Below are positions 17,867-26,331 of a stretch of DNA of 64,000 nt, in pieces; position 1 is the stretch's first letter; the number at the start of each line of letters is the position of its first letter. The stretch spans positions 62,001 through 126,000 of the forward strand of contig JAQUND010000001.1 of NCBI GenBank assembly GCA_028717785.1. Direction: 5' to 3'. The notes under the pieces were generated by a model, which searched no databases, was not told where the DNA came from, and was given only the letters and a program-made list of their open reading frames with translations. This stretch comes from Candidatus Nanoarchaeia archaeon (GTDB taxonomy: Archaea > Nanoarchaeota > Nanoarchaeia > SCGC-AAA011-G17 > JAFCDX01). Position numbers and translations under genes: made by a program.

Positions 17867-18541
17867 ATGAAATTAATTAAACCTTTTTACGAAATTCTTA
17901 CCCCAATAAATAAAGAAGAAATCTTTAAAACTATTGAAAAAGTAGCTCGTACTTGTTATAAATCGGAGGATAAAATCACAGAAACTTCAGCTGAAGAAAT
18001 GATAAAATCTCTTATAAAAAGAGGGCATGAAGCAATGTTAGAGTTCTTTGATATAACTGTTAAATTTACTTGCGATAGAGGGGTATCTCATGAATTAGTT
18101 AGACATAGAATTGCTTCATTTGCACAAGAAAGTACTCGTTATTGTAATTATTCAAAAGATAAATTTGATAATCAAGTAACTTTTATTATTCCTGAATGGA
18201 CAAGTTTTAAAGAAGGAACTTATACATCAGCTTTATCTATACCTTTTGATAAGGAAGAATTTAAAGGAGAAGTTAATTGGTTTATTCATATGATTCATTC
18301 TGAAACTATTTATAATGAATTAATTAAAGATGGATGGCAACCACAACAAGCTAGAGCAGTATTACCTAATTCCCTTAAAACTGAAATTAATGTTAAAATG
18401 AATTTACGTGAATGGAGACATTTTTTTAAATTAAGGACTGCTGTTGTAGCTCATCCTCAAATGAGGGAATTAACTAGACCTTTATTAGATGAAATGAAAA
18501 TTAAATTACCTATACTTTTTGATGATATAACTTATGATTGA
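17867..18541 (+). CDS. thyX: flavin-dependent thymidylate synthase
   Basis: The 224-residue protein carries the ThyX signature RHRIASFAQESTR (79-91), the family's RHRxxSxxxxSxR motif, and the later RAVLPNSLKTEINVKMN and MNLREWRHFFKLR segments that bind dUMP and FAD. ThyX makes dTMP from dUMP using methylenetetrahydrofolate and NADPH. Length and motif spacing match the normal enzyme. The next gene, a DUF550-type nucleotide pyrophosphohydrolase, overlaps it by 8 bases. The phage also encodes dUTPase and ribonucleotide reductase near 57-63 kb, so it probably builds its own dNTP pool, consistent with an AT-rich genome. Confidence 0.97.
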   Translation: MKLIKPFYEILTPINKEEIFKTIEKVARTCYKSEDKITETSAEEMIKSLIKRGHEAMLEFFDITVKFTCDRGVSHELVRHRIASFAQESTRYCNYSKDKFDNQVTFIIPEWTSFKEGTYTSALSIPFDKEEFKGEVNWFIHMIHSETIYNELIKDGWQPQQARAVLPNSLKTEINVKMNLREWRHFFKLRTAVVAHPQMRELTRPLLDEMKIKLPILFDDITYD

Positions 18542-18860
18542 TTATTTAAAAGAAGAAATAAAAAATTTTTCTGATTTACAATTTGGTAATAGAAAGGGTA
18601 TTGAAGCTAAAGGTCCTTTAAACCATTTAAAAGAAGAAGTAGATGAATTAATAGAAGTGTTAGGGCAAGGAGGATTCAAAGAAGAGGAAGAATGGGCAGA
18701 TTGTTTATTATTACTTTTTGATGCATTTAGAATAAGATACGGAAACGAAACTTCATTTAATAAATTTTTACATTTTGCTTTAATAAAATTAGAAATAATT
18801 AAGAAAAGAACTTGGGATAAAAAACCAGATGAAAATGGAGTTTTTCATTCTAAAAAATAA
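18534..18860 (+). CDS. dNTP pyrophosphohydrolase, DUF550 / MazG-like
   Basis: The 108-residue protein shows the DUF550 (dATP/dGTP diphosphohydrolase) pattern: GPLNHLKEEVDELIE with the metal-binding ExxE, the second acidic motif EEWADCLLLLFDAF, and a RTWDKKPDENG ending that corresponds to the family's RTWPxPxD segment. Members hydrolyse dNTPs to dNMP and pyrophosphate. The gene overlaps thyX, so the two are translated together and probably act on nucleotide pools. MazZ of 2-aminoadenine phages belongs to this family, but no PurZ gene is visible here, so I do not infer modified DNA. Confidence 0.8.
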   Translation: MIDYLKEEIKNFSDLQFGNRKGIEAKGPLNHLKEEVDELIEVLGQGGFKEEEEWADCLLLLFDAFRIRYGNETSFNKFLHFALIKLEIIKKRTWDKKPDENGVFHSKK

Positions 18861-18869
18861 AATATAAAT

Positions 18870-19697
18870 ATGGCTATAAAAAAATTAGCGTTAACTATAA
18901 ATGCTTTCGATTCTTCTGAATTATTACATGATTTAATATTAGAAATAAGAGATCAAATAGATTGGGTTGCTGCTATTTATCAAAAAAAATCTTATTGGAA
19001 AAATCCAATGGATAAAAAAGATTTAGAAGAACTTCATAGATTAAAAGATATAGGTCTTATTGATGAATTAATAGAATTTAAACCTAATTATACTAAATAT
19101 TCTAGGGAACAAGAATGTGATAAAAGAAATATGGGAATACAATTAATGAAATCCAGAGGATTTTCTCATATTTTGAATATTGATGCGGATGAATATTATG
19201 ATGCAGATCAATTTAGAACAGCTAAAGAAATGATTAATAAAAATGGCTGGCCTATTACTTATTGTTCTTATGTAAATTATTATAAAGATTTTGAACATTA
19301 TTTAGTTTATCCATTTCGACCATTTGTTCCTTTTATTCATTCAACTTTTTTTAATTATACTTATAATACTTCTGCACCAGGACCAACCGATCCAACAAGA
19401 AGAATAGATAATCCTTTTAATTTAGGAACTTATCTTTTTGAAGATGAAACTATTCGAATGGGTCATGCAGCATGGATTAGAAGAGATATTAGAAAAAAAT
19501 TAATAAATTGGAGTGCTAAAAATTTCTTTAGTGAAAAACTTATTAATGAAGCTGTAAAAAGATGGGAAAATTGGAAAGAAGGAGAAGATGCTATTATGTT
19601 ATTTAATGTCCCCGAAAATAGTGTTAAAGTAAAAAAATTAGAAACTAAAATACATAAATTTGAAGTTCCCTGGTTAAAAGAAAAAAAAGAAGCTTAA
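18870..19697 (+). CDS. glycosyltransferase-like protein (GT-A fold)
   Basis: The 275-residue protein begins with a GT-A-like strand (KLALTINAFDSSELLHDLI), has an RNMGIQLMKSRGFSHILNIDADEYYD segment split by a turn, and its DADE corresponds to the DxD nucleotide-sugar/metal site. The remainder (VNYYKDFEHYLVYPFRPF) resembles family 2-type transferases that act on phage or host glycans. There is no membrane segment. It is the last gene before a strong convergent terminator. Possible roles are modification of virion proteins or host surface; the sequence does not decide. Confidence 0.65.
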   Translation: MAIKKLALTINAFDSSELLHDLILEIRDQIDWVAAIYQKKSYWKNPMDKKDLEELHRLKDIGLIDELIEFKPNYTKYSREQECDKRNMGIQLMKSRGFSHILNIDADEYYDADQFRTAKEMINKNGWPITYCSYVNYYKDFEHYLVYPFRPFVPFIHSTFFNYTYNTSAPGPTDPTRRIDNPFNLGTYLFEDETIRMGHAAWIRRDIRKKLINWSAKNFFSEKLINEAVKRWENWKEGEDAIMLFNVPENSVKVKKLETKIHKFEVPWLKEKKEA

Positions 19698-19714
19698 TTT
19701 TAAGCTTCTTTTTT
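19683..19714. terminator. bidirectional terminator overlapping two stop codons
   Basis: Arms AAAAAAGAAGCTTAA (19683-19697) and its complement (19700-19714) enclose two bases. The hairpin contains the stop codons of both convergent genes, a very economical arrangement. Confidence 0.88.
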
Positions 19715-20173
19715 ATTTATAGGTAAATTAAACTTTTTAATAATATTTTGTATTTTAGCATTTACAGATTTTAAACTTAAACTACCTGGAATTTCTTCCG
19801 TTTTTTCTCCTTGCGGATTTTTAACAATAATATAAACAGTAGATCCTCCAGCACTTTTTCTAAATAATAAACTATATTTATTTATTTCATAACTTACAAA
19901 AGTATCCCCATCTATTTGTTCAAATATTTTATTAAAATTATATTTAGAATCAATAAAATTAATAACTGTAGCTTCTACAATAAATTTTAAATTTTCTGAA
20001 TCTTCAACTACTTTTGAAAAACTTAATTCTTGACTAGAAAATCCACTATCTATTTCATTTTTTAAATTATTTAAACTTTTATTAATTTTTCTAATAGATG
20101 GATTTCCAATGTTTAAAGCATCTAATGGATCTTGGCCTCTTTCAAAATTTAATGATTCTTTAACAATTTTCAT
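19700..20173 (-). CDS. FERG-tagged hypothetical protein
   Basis: The product (157 residues) starts MKIVKES and continues NFERGQDPLDALNIG, a clear copy of the tag shared by 19 ORFs in this window. The body (about 35-155) is alpha/beta with EATVINFIDSKYNFNKIF and a STVYIIVKNPQG hairpin. I recognise no enzyme motif. It is the last gene of the 19.7-25 kb minus-strand block. If the tag is a head-targeting signal, this is an internal virion protein (inference). Confidence 0.7.
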   Translation of the reverse strand: MKIVKESLNFERGQDPLDALNIGNPSIRKINKSLNNLKNEIDSGFSSQELSFSKVVEDSENLKFIVEATVINFIDSKYNFNKIFEQIDGDTFVSYEINKYSLLFRKSAGGSTVYIIVKNPQGEKTEEIPGSLSLKSVNAKIQNIIKKFNLPINKKEA

Positions 20174-20190
20174 ATTTTTTATTCATTACT

Positions 20191-20817
20191 TTATGCATTA
20201 TAATATCTCTTTAATAATGGAGTAGGTTCCCCAGGTTTATTTGGGAAAATTCCTCCATCCATTTCATCTTTTAAAATTTCTGCAGAAGTAGGATCTATTT
20301 TAATATTTTTAGCAGTAGATTGATCTTTTATAATATATGCTAATAAATTTCCTTCATCATCTCTTTTAATATCTGCAATATTTCCTTTTATCCATTTATT
20401 TTTTCCAAGAATTTTACCTCTTATTTTACATCCTATATAAATAGGTTCTGTTCCATCCTGAGGAGTTGGAGGTTGTTGAAGTTTTTGATCAAGAGGTTTT
20501 ATATCATAAGTATACATTAAATTAGGCCCTCCTTTATTTGAAGATTGTCCAAATCCAATACCTCTACCAGGATTTCCATAATAACCTCCGCCACCACCCC
20601 ATATTGCATATCCTGCACCTCCAGCCATTCCACTTTCTTTTAATATTTCATTTAAGTGATCCTTAAAAACCATAAGAGTTTTCCCCTCATTATTTTTAGC
20701 AATTTTTAATAAAGCGGGATCTTTAAAAAGAAACAATTTAATATTTTGAGGATTTTCATAGGCATTAATATCTATATAATATTCCTTGCCTTCGAGTAAT
20801 ATTTTTTCTGATTTCAT
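20191..20817 (-). CDS. hypothetical protein with glycine-rich centre
   Basis: The 208-residue protein has an alpha/beta N-terminus with a KDHLNEILKES segment. A Gly/Tyr-rich linker follows (GGAGYAIWGGGGGYYGN), then a beta-barrel-like C-terminal part with IYIGCKIRGKILG and WIKGNIADIKRDDEG, resembling an SH3-like fold. It lies between two FERG-tagged genes but lacks the tag itself. No function is recognised. The upstream AATAAATAAAAA string could serve as promoter. Confidence 0.6.
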   Translation of the reverse strand: MKSEKILLEGKEYYIDINAYENPQNIKLFLFKDPALLKIAKNNEGKTLMVFKDHLNEILKESGMAGGAGYAIWGGGGGYYGNPGRGIGFGQSSNKGGPNLMYTYDIKPLDQKLQQPPTPQDGTEPIYIGCKIRGKILGKNKWIKGNIADIKRDDEGNLLAYIIKDQSTAKNIKIDPTSAEILKDEMDGGIFPNKPGEPTPLLKRYYNA

Positions 20818-20824
20818 TTTTTAT

Positions 20825-21721
20825 TTATTTTAACCATTCTTTTCTAGTAAGGTATCCATCAACAATTCCTCCATAATAATAAACTGCTGCAGAACCATCT
20901 CTTAATTTACCTATTTTTATATTTAATCCTCCCATTCTAGATGATTTAATTTCTTCCTCTTCTCTAAAATCTTTATGTAAATCTTCTGCATCTATATTAT
21001 TTTCATCACAATAAGTTTCTACATCTATTCCTAATATATGTTGCCAATCATTAGAAGTTCCATAATAACCTATTGCTTTACTAAGATTAGGTTCATCTTT
21101 TAACCAATTATCAATTTCTGGATCGGGTTCACTTTGTAATAAAGCATCTTTTAATGGAAAACTTCTATATTTTCCTATTTTTAATTTTTCAAAAGGTTCT
21201 CCAATTCTTTCAAAATTAATAGATTCTTCCAAATGTACTTCTCCTGGCCATTTATCTATAAAATATTTTATCATATTTGGAAAAAAATGTTTATCTTCAA
21301 ATTTACCTTCTATTTTAGATTCCTCTTCTTCTTTTTCTATTTCCTTTAAATTTTCATATTCTTCTATAGTTTTTTTAGCTATTTCATTAGACCATAAATC
21401 TAAAGGATAAAGATATTGAGTAATACTTAAATATAATGGTAAAATTTCTTTATTATATTTTTCTTTACCTGAAATAATATCATCAGCGGATTTTCCTAAA
21501 AATACAATTTTTTCTTTCTCTTCATTTCCCCTATATGGATCATTAAAGTAACAATTTTCTAATATATCTTCTGTATTAAAATTCTTAAAGGATTTTAACC
21601 ATTTCATAAAAGATTTATAACCAGCATATTTTCTCTGTTTAACCCTTCCAATTTGAAGACTATCATATGGATTTTTACCTTTTTCAAAATCCATATATTC
21701 ATATACTTTTTTTGCTATCAT
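20825..21721 (-). CDS. hypothetical protein with two FERG tags
   Basis: The 298-residue protein carries a diverged N-terminal tag (DFEKGKNPYDSLQIG, residues 11-25) and a second, internal copy (LEESINFERIGEPFEKLKIG, 164-183). The internal copy is preceded by an LxE site. It therefore looks like two tag-plus-domain units joined in one ORF. The first domain is helical and acidic; the second ends in a beta-rich part (GLNIKIGKLRDGSAAVYYYGG). Its start overlaps the stop of the upstream structural gene by ATGA-type coupling. Unknown function. Confidence 0.7.
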   Translation of the reverse strand: MIAKKVYEYMDFEKGKNPYDSLQIGRVKQRKYAGYKSFMKWLKSFKNFNTEDILENCYFNDPYRGNEEKEKIVFLGKSADDIISGKEKYNKEILPLYLSITQYLYPLDLWSNEIAKKTIEEYENLKEIEKEEEESKIEGKFEDKHFFPNMIKYFIDKWPGEVHLEESINFERIGEPFEKLKIGKYRSFPLKDALLQSEPDPEIDNWLKDEPNLSKAIGYYGTSNDWQHILGIDVETYCDENNIDAEDLHKDFREEEEIKSSRMGGLNIKIGKLRDGSAAVYYYGGIVDGYLTRKEWLK

Positions 21722-23319
21722 ACGAATAATAAATAATCTAATTGAATACTAAAATCATGTGGATTAAATGCATAGAAACCATTAATAAGATTTTGAGTAT
21801 CTGTAAAATCTGGGGCACTTGTCCAAATATATAATTGTCCAACTTTACTCCAATATCCATTAGTATTAATATAATCTAAATAATCGCCTGCACTCATTTC
21901 AGTACTTGTAGATTCACCATTTAAACAAATATTAATAGTTTTAATAGATTGAGAATAATATGTAGAAGATTCTAAAGTATAAGAAACTGAAGTATCGATA
22001 AATTCATTTATACGAATATTTCTACAATTATTAAAAGTAACTGTACTAACATCAAATAAGCAATTATAAAGTGTACACCTTATTAAAGAAACATCTATTA
22101 AGAATGAATTAAAAATAGAAGTATCTGAAATAACTGAATTATTTATAGAACAATCATTAATAGTTGATAAACTAATAGGAACTCTATTACCTAAAGAACT
22201 TTCTGGAATGGTTGGATCATCTATAATATAGATTTTATCTAAAGTTGAAGGATCTACTATAAGAATATAAGCATTTATCCAAGAATTTTCAATTACAGAA
22301 TTTGTTGTAGAACTATCATCATTTATAACACTTCCGTAAATAGACGAATTTAAAATTTCTATATTTCTAAATACACAATTTTTAGCATAGATTGTATCAA
22401 TAGGTCCTATTGAGGGTTCAATATTTTCAATATCAGCGGAAACATCTGTATCTATAAATGGATCAAAAATTATAGAAGGATCAAAAGTTATAGTAACAGT
22501 TTTTTGTAAATTAGTAATATAATTATCAATTTCAAGAGGATCATATAATATAATTGTACTACCAACATGATTAACATAAAACCATTTATCATATTCTGTT
22601 ATAGTAGATATATTTGGAAAAGTTCCTTTTAAAATAATTCCTTGCATTGCAGAATTAGGATATTTTGCATAAGGAACTTCTAAATCTAAATTTTCTTCTA
22701 ATACCCAAGTTTGAGAAACCCGAGAGCCATCAATAACTAAAGATAAAAATGGGGATGAAGCATCTTGAGAAGCATCAATAAGGGTTAAATTAACATTAGT
22801 TATTTTATAATCATATCCTTCTTGAGTTCCTGTAAAATTTAAATTACTTGGATCATATAAAGCTTCAACTTTTGCTGTTAAATTTGATAATGCAAGACTT
22901 AAAGCAGTATCAATACCAATTCCATTGGCATAGTTTCCAGATGCTTCTAAATTTAAATTAACATATTTAAAATTTCTATAAAATCCAATAGAAAGGTCTA
23001 TTTCCATAAAATAAGGATTTATAGTACTTTGAGTTAAATAAGGAAATAAAAATCCTTGAGTTCTATTTTGGAGTCCTTTAGATAACCCTCCTATAAATAC
23101 AACTTCTCCAGCACCCAAAATTTGACTTTGAATACTATATGCAGATACTGGTATTTTAATATCCGAAAAATTTATACTTGCTAATATATCAGCACCTTTA
23201 ATTATACCAATTGTTTCATTTGGTAAAAATTCTAAATAACTATTATCTCCTGCACCTGCACAAGGAGATAAAGCAGGATAAACATAATTGTTGGAGTCAT
23301 TATTAAATAAATCAGCCAT
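21718..23319 (-). CDS. virion structural protein with beta-helix-like repeats
   Basis: The 533-residue protein is rich in Ser, Asn, Asp, Ile and Thr. Its region about 310-440 shows pentapeptide-like repetition (CSINNSVISDTSIFNSFLID is one part), with a hydrophobic or Cys residue every five positions, as expected for a right-handed beta-helix. The last 90 residues (NGYWSKVGQLYIWTSAPDF) resemble a C-terminal fibre domain. DASQDASS and DGS turns recall the fibre-like protein at 156-1643. I infer a fibre, collar or head decoration protein. No enzyme motif is seen. Confidence 0.6.
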   Translation of the reverse strand: MADLFNNDSNNYVYPALSPCAGAGDNSYLEFLPNETIGIIKGADILASINFSDIKIPVSAYSIQSQILGAGEVVFIGGLSKGLQNRTQGFLFPYLTQSTINPYFMEIDLSIGFYRNFKYVNLNLEASGNYANGIGIDTALSLALSNLTAKVEALYDPSNLNFTGTQEGYDYKITNVNLTLIDASQDASSPFLSLVIDGSRVSQTWVLEENLDLEVPYAKYPNSAMQGIILKGTFPNISTITEYDKWFYVNHVGSTIILYDPLEIDNYITNLQKTVTITFDPSIIFDPFIDTDVSADIENIEPSIGPIDTIYAKNCVFRNIEILNSSIYGSVINDDSSTTNSVIENSWINAYILIVDPSTLDKIYIIDDPTIPESSLGNRVPISLSTINDCSINNSVISDTSIFNSFLIDVSLIRCTLYNCLFDVSTVTFNNCRNIRINEFIDTSVSYTLESSTYYSQSIKTINICLNGESTSTEMSAGDYLDYINTNGYWSKVGQLYIWTSAPDFTDTQNLINGFYAFNPHDFSIQLDYLLFV

Positions 23320-23450
23320 TATTCTTTAATTTTTTTACTTAAAATTGAATATATAATAGATTATTATATTGTATATACTCAAAAAATCTGATTAAGAAAA
23401 AATGCTAAATTTTTAAGTTAGAAACCAAAAATACTTATTTGTACTGACTA

Positions 23451-23490
23451 AAAAACCCTAAAACATAATAACATATGTTTTAGGGTTTTT
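23451..23490 (-). terminator. strong terminator after the frameshift-extension stop
   Basis: A 17-bp stem (23451-23467 with 23474-23490), a six-base loop and a T-run on the minus strand. It lies 16 bases beyond the stop codon of the -1 frame extension (23507), rather than just after the zero-frame stop at 23797, which supports the extension being part of the gene. Confidence 0.85.
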
Positions 23491-23506
23491 AATTGAGTAG
23501 CGATGA

Positions 23507-23803
23507 CTATATTTTATCCCACGTAGGTCTTTCATCAGGTTCAGGAATTCCAAATTTATCTACTTTATGAAGTTTTTTTGAAACGGTTTTTACATCAATA
23601 ACTTCTACTCCATCTTTAATTATAGTTGGTGCAAAATCTGTTTCTTTTTTATCTTCTGCTATTTTAGTTTCTTCCTGTTTTTTATCTTCATCTTCTTGTT
23701 TTATTCTTTCTATTAATTCCTCACCCGGAGAAATCTTTTTTAATTCTTCAGGGTTTATTTCTTGAGGAGCGAATAGTCCCCTTTTTGTACTCGCCCCTAT
23801 TCT
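23507..23803 (-). CDS. -1 frame extension of the four-helix membrane protein
   Basis: The -1 frame runs open for 98 codons from the slippery site to TAG at 23507-23509. No independent start codon fits its first part. The residues begin RIGASTKRGLFAPQEINPEE and continue with a Lys/Glu-rich stretch and a WDKI end, compositionally the same as the cytoplasmic tail of the zero-frame protein. With frameshifting the full product would have 489 residues. If the A-run is miscounted in the assembly, the gene would simply be one continuous ORF. Either way these bases are coding. Confidence 0.75.
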   Translation of the reverse strand, partial: RIGASTKRGLFAPQEINPEELKKISPGEELIERIKQEDEDKKQEETKIAEDKKETDFAPTIIKDGVEVIDVKTVSKKLHKVDKFGIPEPDERPTWDKI

Positions 23804-23809
23804 TTTTTT
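23765..23809 (-). other. programmed -1 ribosomal frameshift signal (A AAA AAA plus stem-loop)
   Basis: On the minus strand the zero-frame codons CCA AAA AAA GAA TAG contain the canonical heptamer A AAA AAA (23809-23803). Four to five bases downstream starts an 11-bp stem (AGGGGCGAGTA, 23798-23788, pairing with TATTCGCTCCT, 23775-23765, two G-T pairs) with a 12-base loop. Slippery sequence, spacer and stimulatory hairpin are all in the expected order and distance. Slippage into -1 leads into the 98-codon extension. Confidence 0.75.
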
Positions 23810-24975
23810 GGTAAAGTTGGGATTTTATCTGGATCATTTTTGACAAAAACCCCTTTTTGAAAAACATTATGTTCATTATCTACAAATTCTTTCATTAAAT
23901 GCCAACCTTGTACCCTATTAGTTGGGGATGGAGAATATTTACCATTTTTTTTCTTTGTATAAATTCTTGGTTTAGGATTTATTATTGTTGTTTCGAGATC
24001 TAATTTAATTTCAGGAATAGTAGTTTCTTTAACTTCTTCTTTAGGCAAATCTATAGAAGAATCCATAGAAGAATCAATTTTTTCGGATTTTTCAGGTCCC
24101 TTTAAATCAAATTCCATTACTGATTGAACTAATTCTTTTTTTGCTTCATTATTTTTATTATTAAAAATAAGATTAAGATCACAATTTGGATTTTCCTGAA
24201 GATTTATTTCTTTTTGAGGACTTATTACTTGTATTCCTCCTTCTCCTAAAGTTGTATTTTCTTGACTTCCAACATTATTTATAATATTATTTAAAAGTTT
24301 TTCTCTTAATCCTTCTAATTGAACTTCTTTTGGGGGAATATTATCTATATAGTCTTTAGGAATACTACTTTTATCTATATAGTTTTTTTCTTTTAATCTT
24401 TTATTAACTTCATTTTCAATTTTTTCTTCAATTGTAATTTCAGAATTTTCTTCATCTTTTTTATTTTCCCTTTCTTCATTTTCTTCATCTTCTTTTTTAT
24501 CAAATACTTCTCCTCTAGCTAATCTAATATTATCAGCAACAAGAGCAGTCATACCTAAAGCAACAAGAGGAAGAAGTGCACCAGATATCCAAGAAATAAT
24601 TACCTTATACATTTCAGGACTTTGTCCTTCAATCCAAAATAATATAGATCTTTGCCAATATGTCCAACTATTATCATTTACAGAATCCATAAATTTAAAG
24701 GATGCGTAAACATTGGCTGTTATTTGTAAAGCTGTTAATAAAAACATCATTAACCAAGATAATAATCTATTTTTATTTTCAGTCATAAGAATTGAAAATA
24801 AAACTGCAGCTTGTCCTATTTCATAAGCAGATCCTAAAAGGATAGCCATTCCCAATTTATTTGATAATTGGAAAAATGTTATTGCATGTAAAGTGGATAC
24901 AAAAGCTACTGCAAGATAGAGGAGTGTAAATGTTCCTATAAGTGCCCAATAAAGTTTTCTATTTTTTATCTTCAT
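23797..24975 (-). CDS. four-helix membrane protein with long charged tail, zero-frame product
   Basis: The 392-residue product has four membrane helices (about residues 8-30, 40-64, 70-92, 122-147). A very charged Lys/Glu/Asn-rich tail of about 240 residues follows, with coiled-coil-like parts. The last codons overlap the frameshift site described separately. I do not recognise the family. The topology and the location next to a small membrane-anchored coiled-coil gene suggest a membrane complex (lysis control, superinfection exclusion or DNA entry are all possible), but the sequence shows no specific motif. Confidence 0.7.
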   Translation of the reverse strand: MKIKNRKLYWALIGTFTLLYLAVAFVSTLHAITFFQLSNKLGMAILLGSAYEIGQAAVLFSILMTENKNRLLSWLMMFLLTALQITANVYASFKFMDSVNDNSWTYWQRSILFWIEGQSPEMYKVIISWISGALLPLVALGMTALVADNIRLARGEVFDKKEDEENEERENKKDEENSEITIEEKIENEVNKRLKEKNYIDKSSIPKDYIDNIPPKEVQLEGLREKLLNNIINNVGSQENTTLGEGGIQVISPQKEINLQENPNCDLNLIFNNKNNEAKKELVQSVMEFDLKGPEKSEKIDSSMDSSIDLPKEEVKETTIPEIKLDLETTIINPKPRIYTKKKNGKYSPSPTNRVQGWHLMKEFVDNEHNVFQKGVFVKNDPDKIPTLPKKE

Positions 24976-24977
24976 AA

Positions 24978-25325
24978 TTATTTTTTATCTTGAGTTTCAA
25001 TTTTAATTGTAGTATTTGCCTTAATTTTTGAAGCAGTATTTTCAATAGCTTCTGCTCTTTTTTGAGCTTCATCTACTTTTACTCCTGCAAGTTTAAGTTC
25101 AAATGTTAAATCACGAATTATATAATCTTTTGTACTAATTTCTTTAGAGAGAGAATCAATTATATGATTTTGTTTTTTTGTAATTGTATCACATTTAGCT
25201 ATTAAATTTTTTTCCATTCTTTTCATAGAAGCTTTTCGAATACAAGATTGAAAAGATTTAATCATAAATAGAAAAAATAAAATTATAGCAATTAATTTTA
25301 AATTTTTCTTTAAAAATTTTTCCAT
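24978..25325 (-). CDS. membrane-anchored coiled-coil protein
   Basis: The 115-residue protein has an N-terminal membrane helix (residues about 10-26, LKLIAIILFFLFMI) and then a long helical, heptad-like segment (DSLSKEISTKDYIIRDLTFELK). This topology resembles inner-membrane spanins (Rz), but no outer-membrane partner is evident. It ends 2 bases ahead of the four-helix protein gene, so both are cotranscribed and may interact. A TATAAATA box lies 10 bases before its ATG. Confidence 0.6.
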   Translation of the reverse strand: MEKFLKKNLKLIAIILFFLFMIKSFQSCIRKASMKRMEKNLIAKCDTITKKQNHIIDSLSKEISTKDYIIRDLTFELKLAGVKVDEAQKRAEAIENTASKIKANTTIKIETQDKK

Positions 25326-25335
25326 TGTTAACTTT

Positions 25336-25343
25336 TATTTATA
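25336..25343 (-). promoter_or_regulatory. late promoter box TATAAATA (minus strand)
   Basis: This is an exact match to the T4 late -10 consensus, on the minus strand, ending 10 bases before the ATG of the coiled-coil membrane protein. The extended string TATATAAATAAAAG resembles the box at 14642-14649. Confidence 0.55.
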
Positions 25344-25363
25344 TATTATTATATATCTTTATT

Positions 25364-25534
25364 TTAAAATCTTATTATTTTTACATTAGCTAATTTTTCA
25401 ATTATTTTATCAAATATCGAAAGATCCATTTTATCTTCTTTTTTAGATAAAAAATTTGGTTCTTTTTTAATATTATGGTTATCTTCTATTATATTAGAGG
25501 TTTCTACTTCTTTTACATATAAAATTAATTTCAT
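25364..25534 (-). CDS. small hypothetical protein (56 residues)
   Basis: An ATG at 25534 opens a 56-codon frame ending in TAA at 25364. The peptide begins MKLILYVKEVETSNIIED and ends in a helical segment (IFDKIIEKLANVKIIRF). The start MKLIxxVKE loosely resembles the first part of the FERG tag (VxE), but the FERG core is absent. It fills an otherwise empty stretch between two minus-strand genes. Its small size keeps confidence moderate. Confidence 0.5.
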   Translation of the reverse strand: MKLILYVKEVETSNIIEDNHNIKKEPNFLSKKEDKMDLSIFDKIIEKLANVKIIRF

Positions 25535-25556
25535 AGTAAAATCTTTTTAATTTATA

Positions 25557-25588
25557 CAAAAAAAAGAGATCTTGGTTTTCAAGATCTC
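25557..25588 (-). terminator. intrinsic terminator (minus strand)
   Basis: Stem GAGATCTTG (25580-25588 with 25566-25574), five-base loop and a nine-base T-run on the minus strand, 23 bases beyond the stop of the 208-residue gene. Confidence 0.85.
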
Positions 25589-25610
25589 GAATTTATTTAT
25601 ATTTTTAAAA

Positions 25611-26237
25611 TTATTTAGGATCTGGTAATTCTTCATTTGATTTTATTGGGGATTCTAAAGATGGCTCTATTAGTGATTCTGGCGGGGATTCAATCTCTAT
25701 TTCTCTTTCATAATAAAAACCTTGTTGCATAGCTGCATATTTATCCTGTAAAAATTGAATTTCTTTTAATTCTTCCCTAGCTTTTTGAAGAGCTAAAGAA
25801 ACTGCTTCCATTAATGGTAAATATTGTTCTCCTTCAGCTTCAAAATTTTTTGCTGATTCAAGACCAATTCCTCCGGGATTCATTAAAGAATAATAAGTAA
25901 ATTCTACAGCTTGATATCCAAGTTTAAGAGGTTCTTTACCGTTTAAAAGATTAGCAGCAGCTTGTAATTCTTCTTTAAGTTTTACAACTCCCATCCAACC
26001 ATTTTTTGTCCAAAAAATACGGTTATCTACAAAATATTGTAAATATTCTACAAATCCTCTGGATTGTTCTTCTACTCCTATTTCCCACATTTTACCTGGA
26101 AAGTTTTTGGCAGCTTTTTCAAATTCTTCTCCAGCAATTTTTATTTCTTCATCAGTAGGTTTATTTTTAGTTTCGGCAACAGCTTTATCTAATTGTTCTT
26201 GTAAATCTTTAATATTATTAATCTCGATTTCTGCCAT
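25611..26237 (-). CDS. hypothetical helical protein
   Basis: The 208-residue protein is mostly helical with a central aromatic segment (FVEYLQYFVDNRIFWTKNGW) and a Pro/Glu/Ser-rich C-terminal tail (ESPPESLIEPSLESPIKS). It has no membrane helix and no recognised motif. It is the first gene of the 25-26 kb minus-strand group, divergent from the tube-like gene. The composition is compatible with a virion or scaffold-associated protein, which is only a guess. Confidence 0.6.
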   Translation of the reverse strand: MAEIEINNIKDLQEQLDKAVAETKNKPTDEEIKIAGEEFEKAAKNFPGKMWEIGVEEQSRGFVEYLQYFVDNRIFWTKNGWMGVVKLKEELQAAANLLNGKEPLKLGYQAVEFTYYSLMNPGGIGLESAKNFEAEGEQYLPLMEAVSLALQKAREELKEIQFLQDKYAAMQQGFYYEREIEIESPPESLIEPSLESPIKSNEELPDPK

Positions 26238-26331
26238 AATATAATTTTTATTCTTTATATAGTTTCATATAAGATAAGTTTTAAGTAAAACTATTTTTAT
26301 GTAGGATATATATTTAAATGACATATCTAAT

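Noticed and set aside
18534..18860. Evidence for a 2-aminoadenine (Z) genome
   Set aside because: The DUF550 protein alone is not enough. No PurZ-type adenylosuccinate synthetase-like gene occurs in the window, and the polymerase fragment is of gp43 type, not DpoZ (family A).
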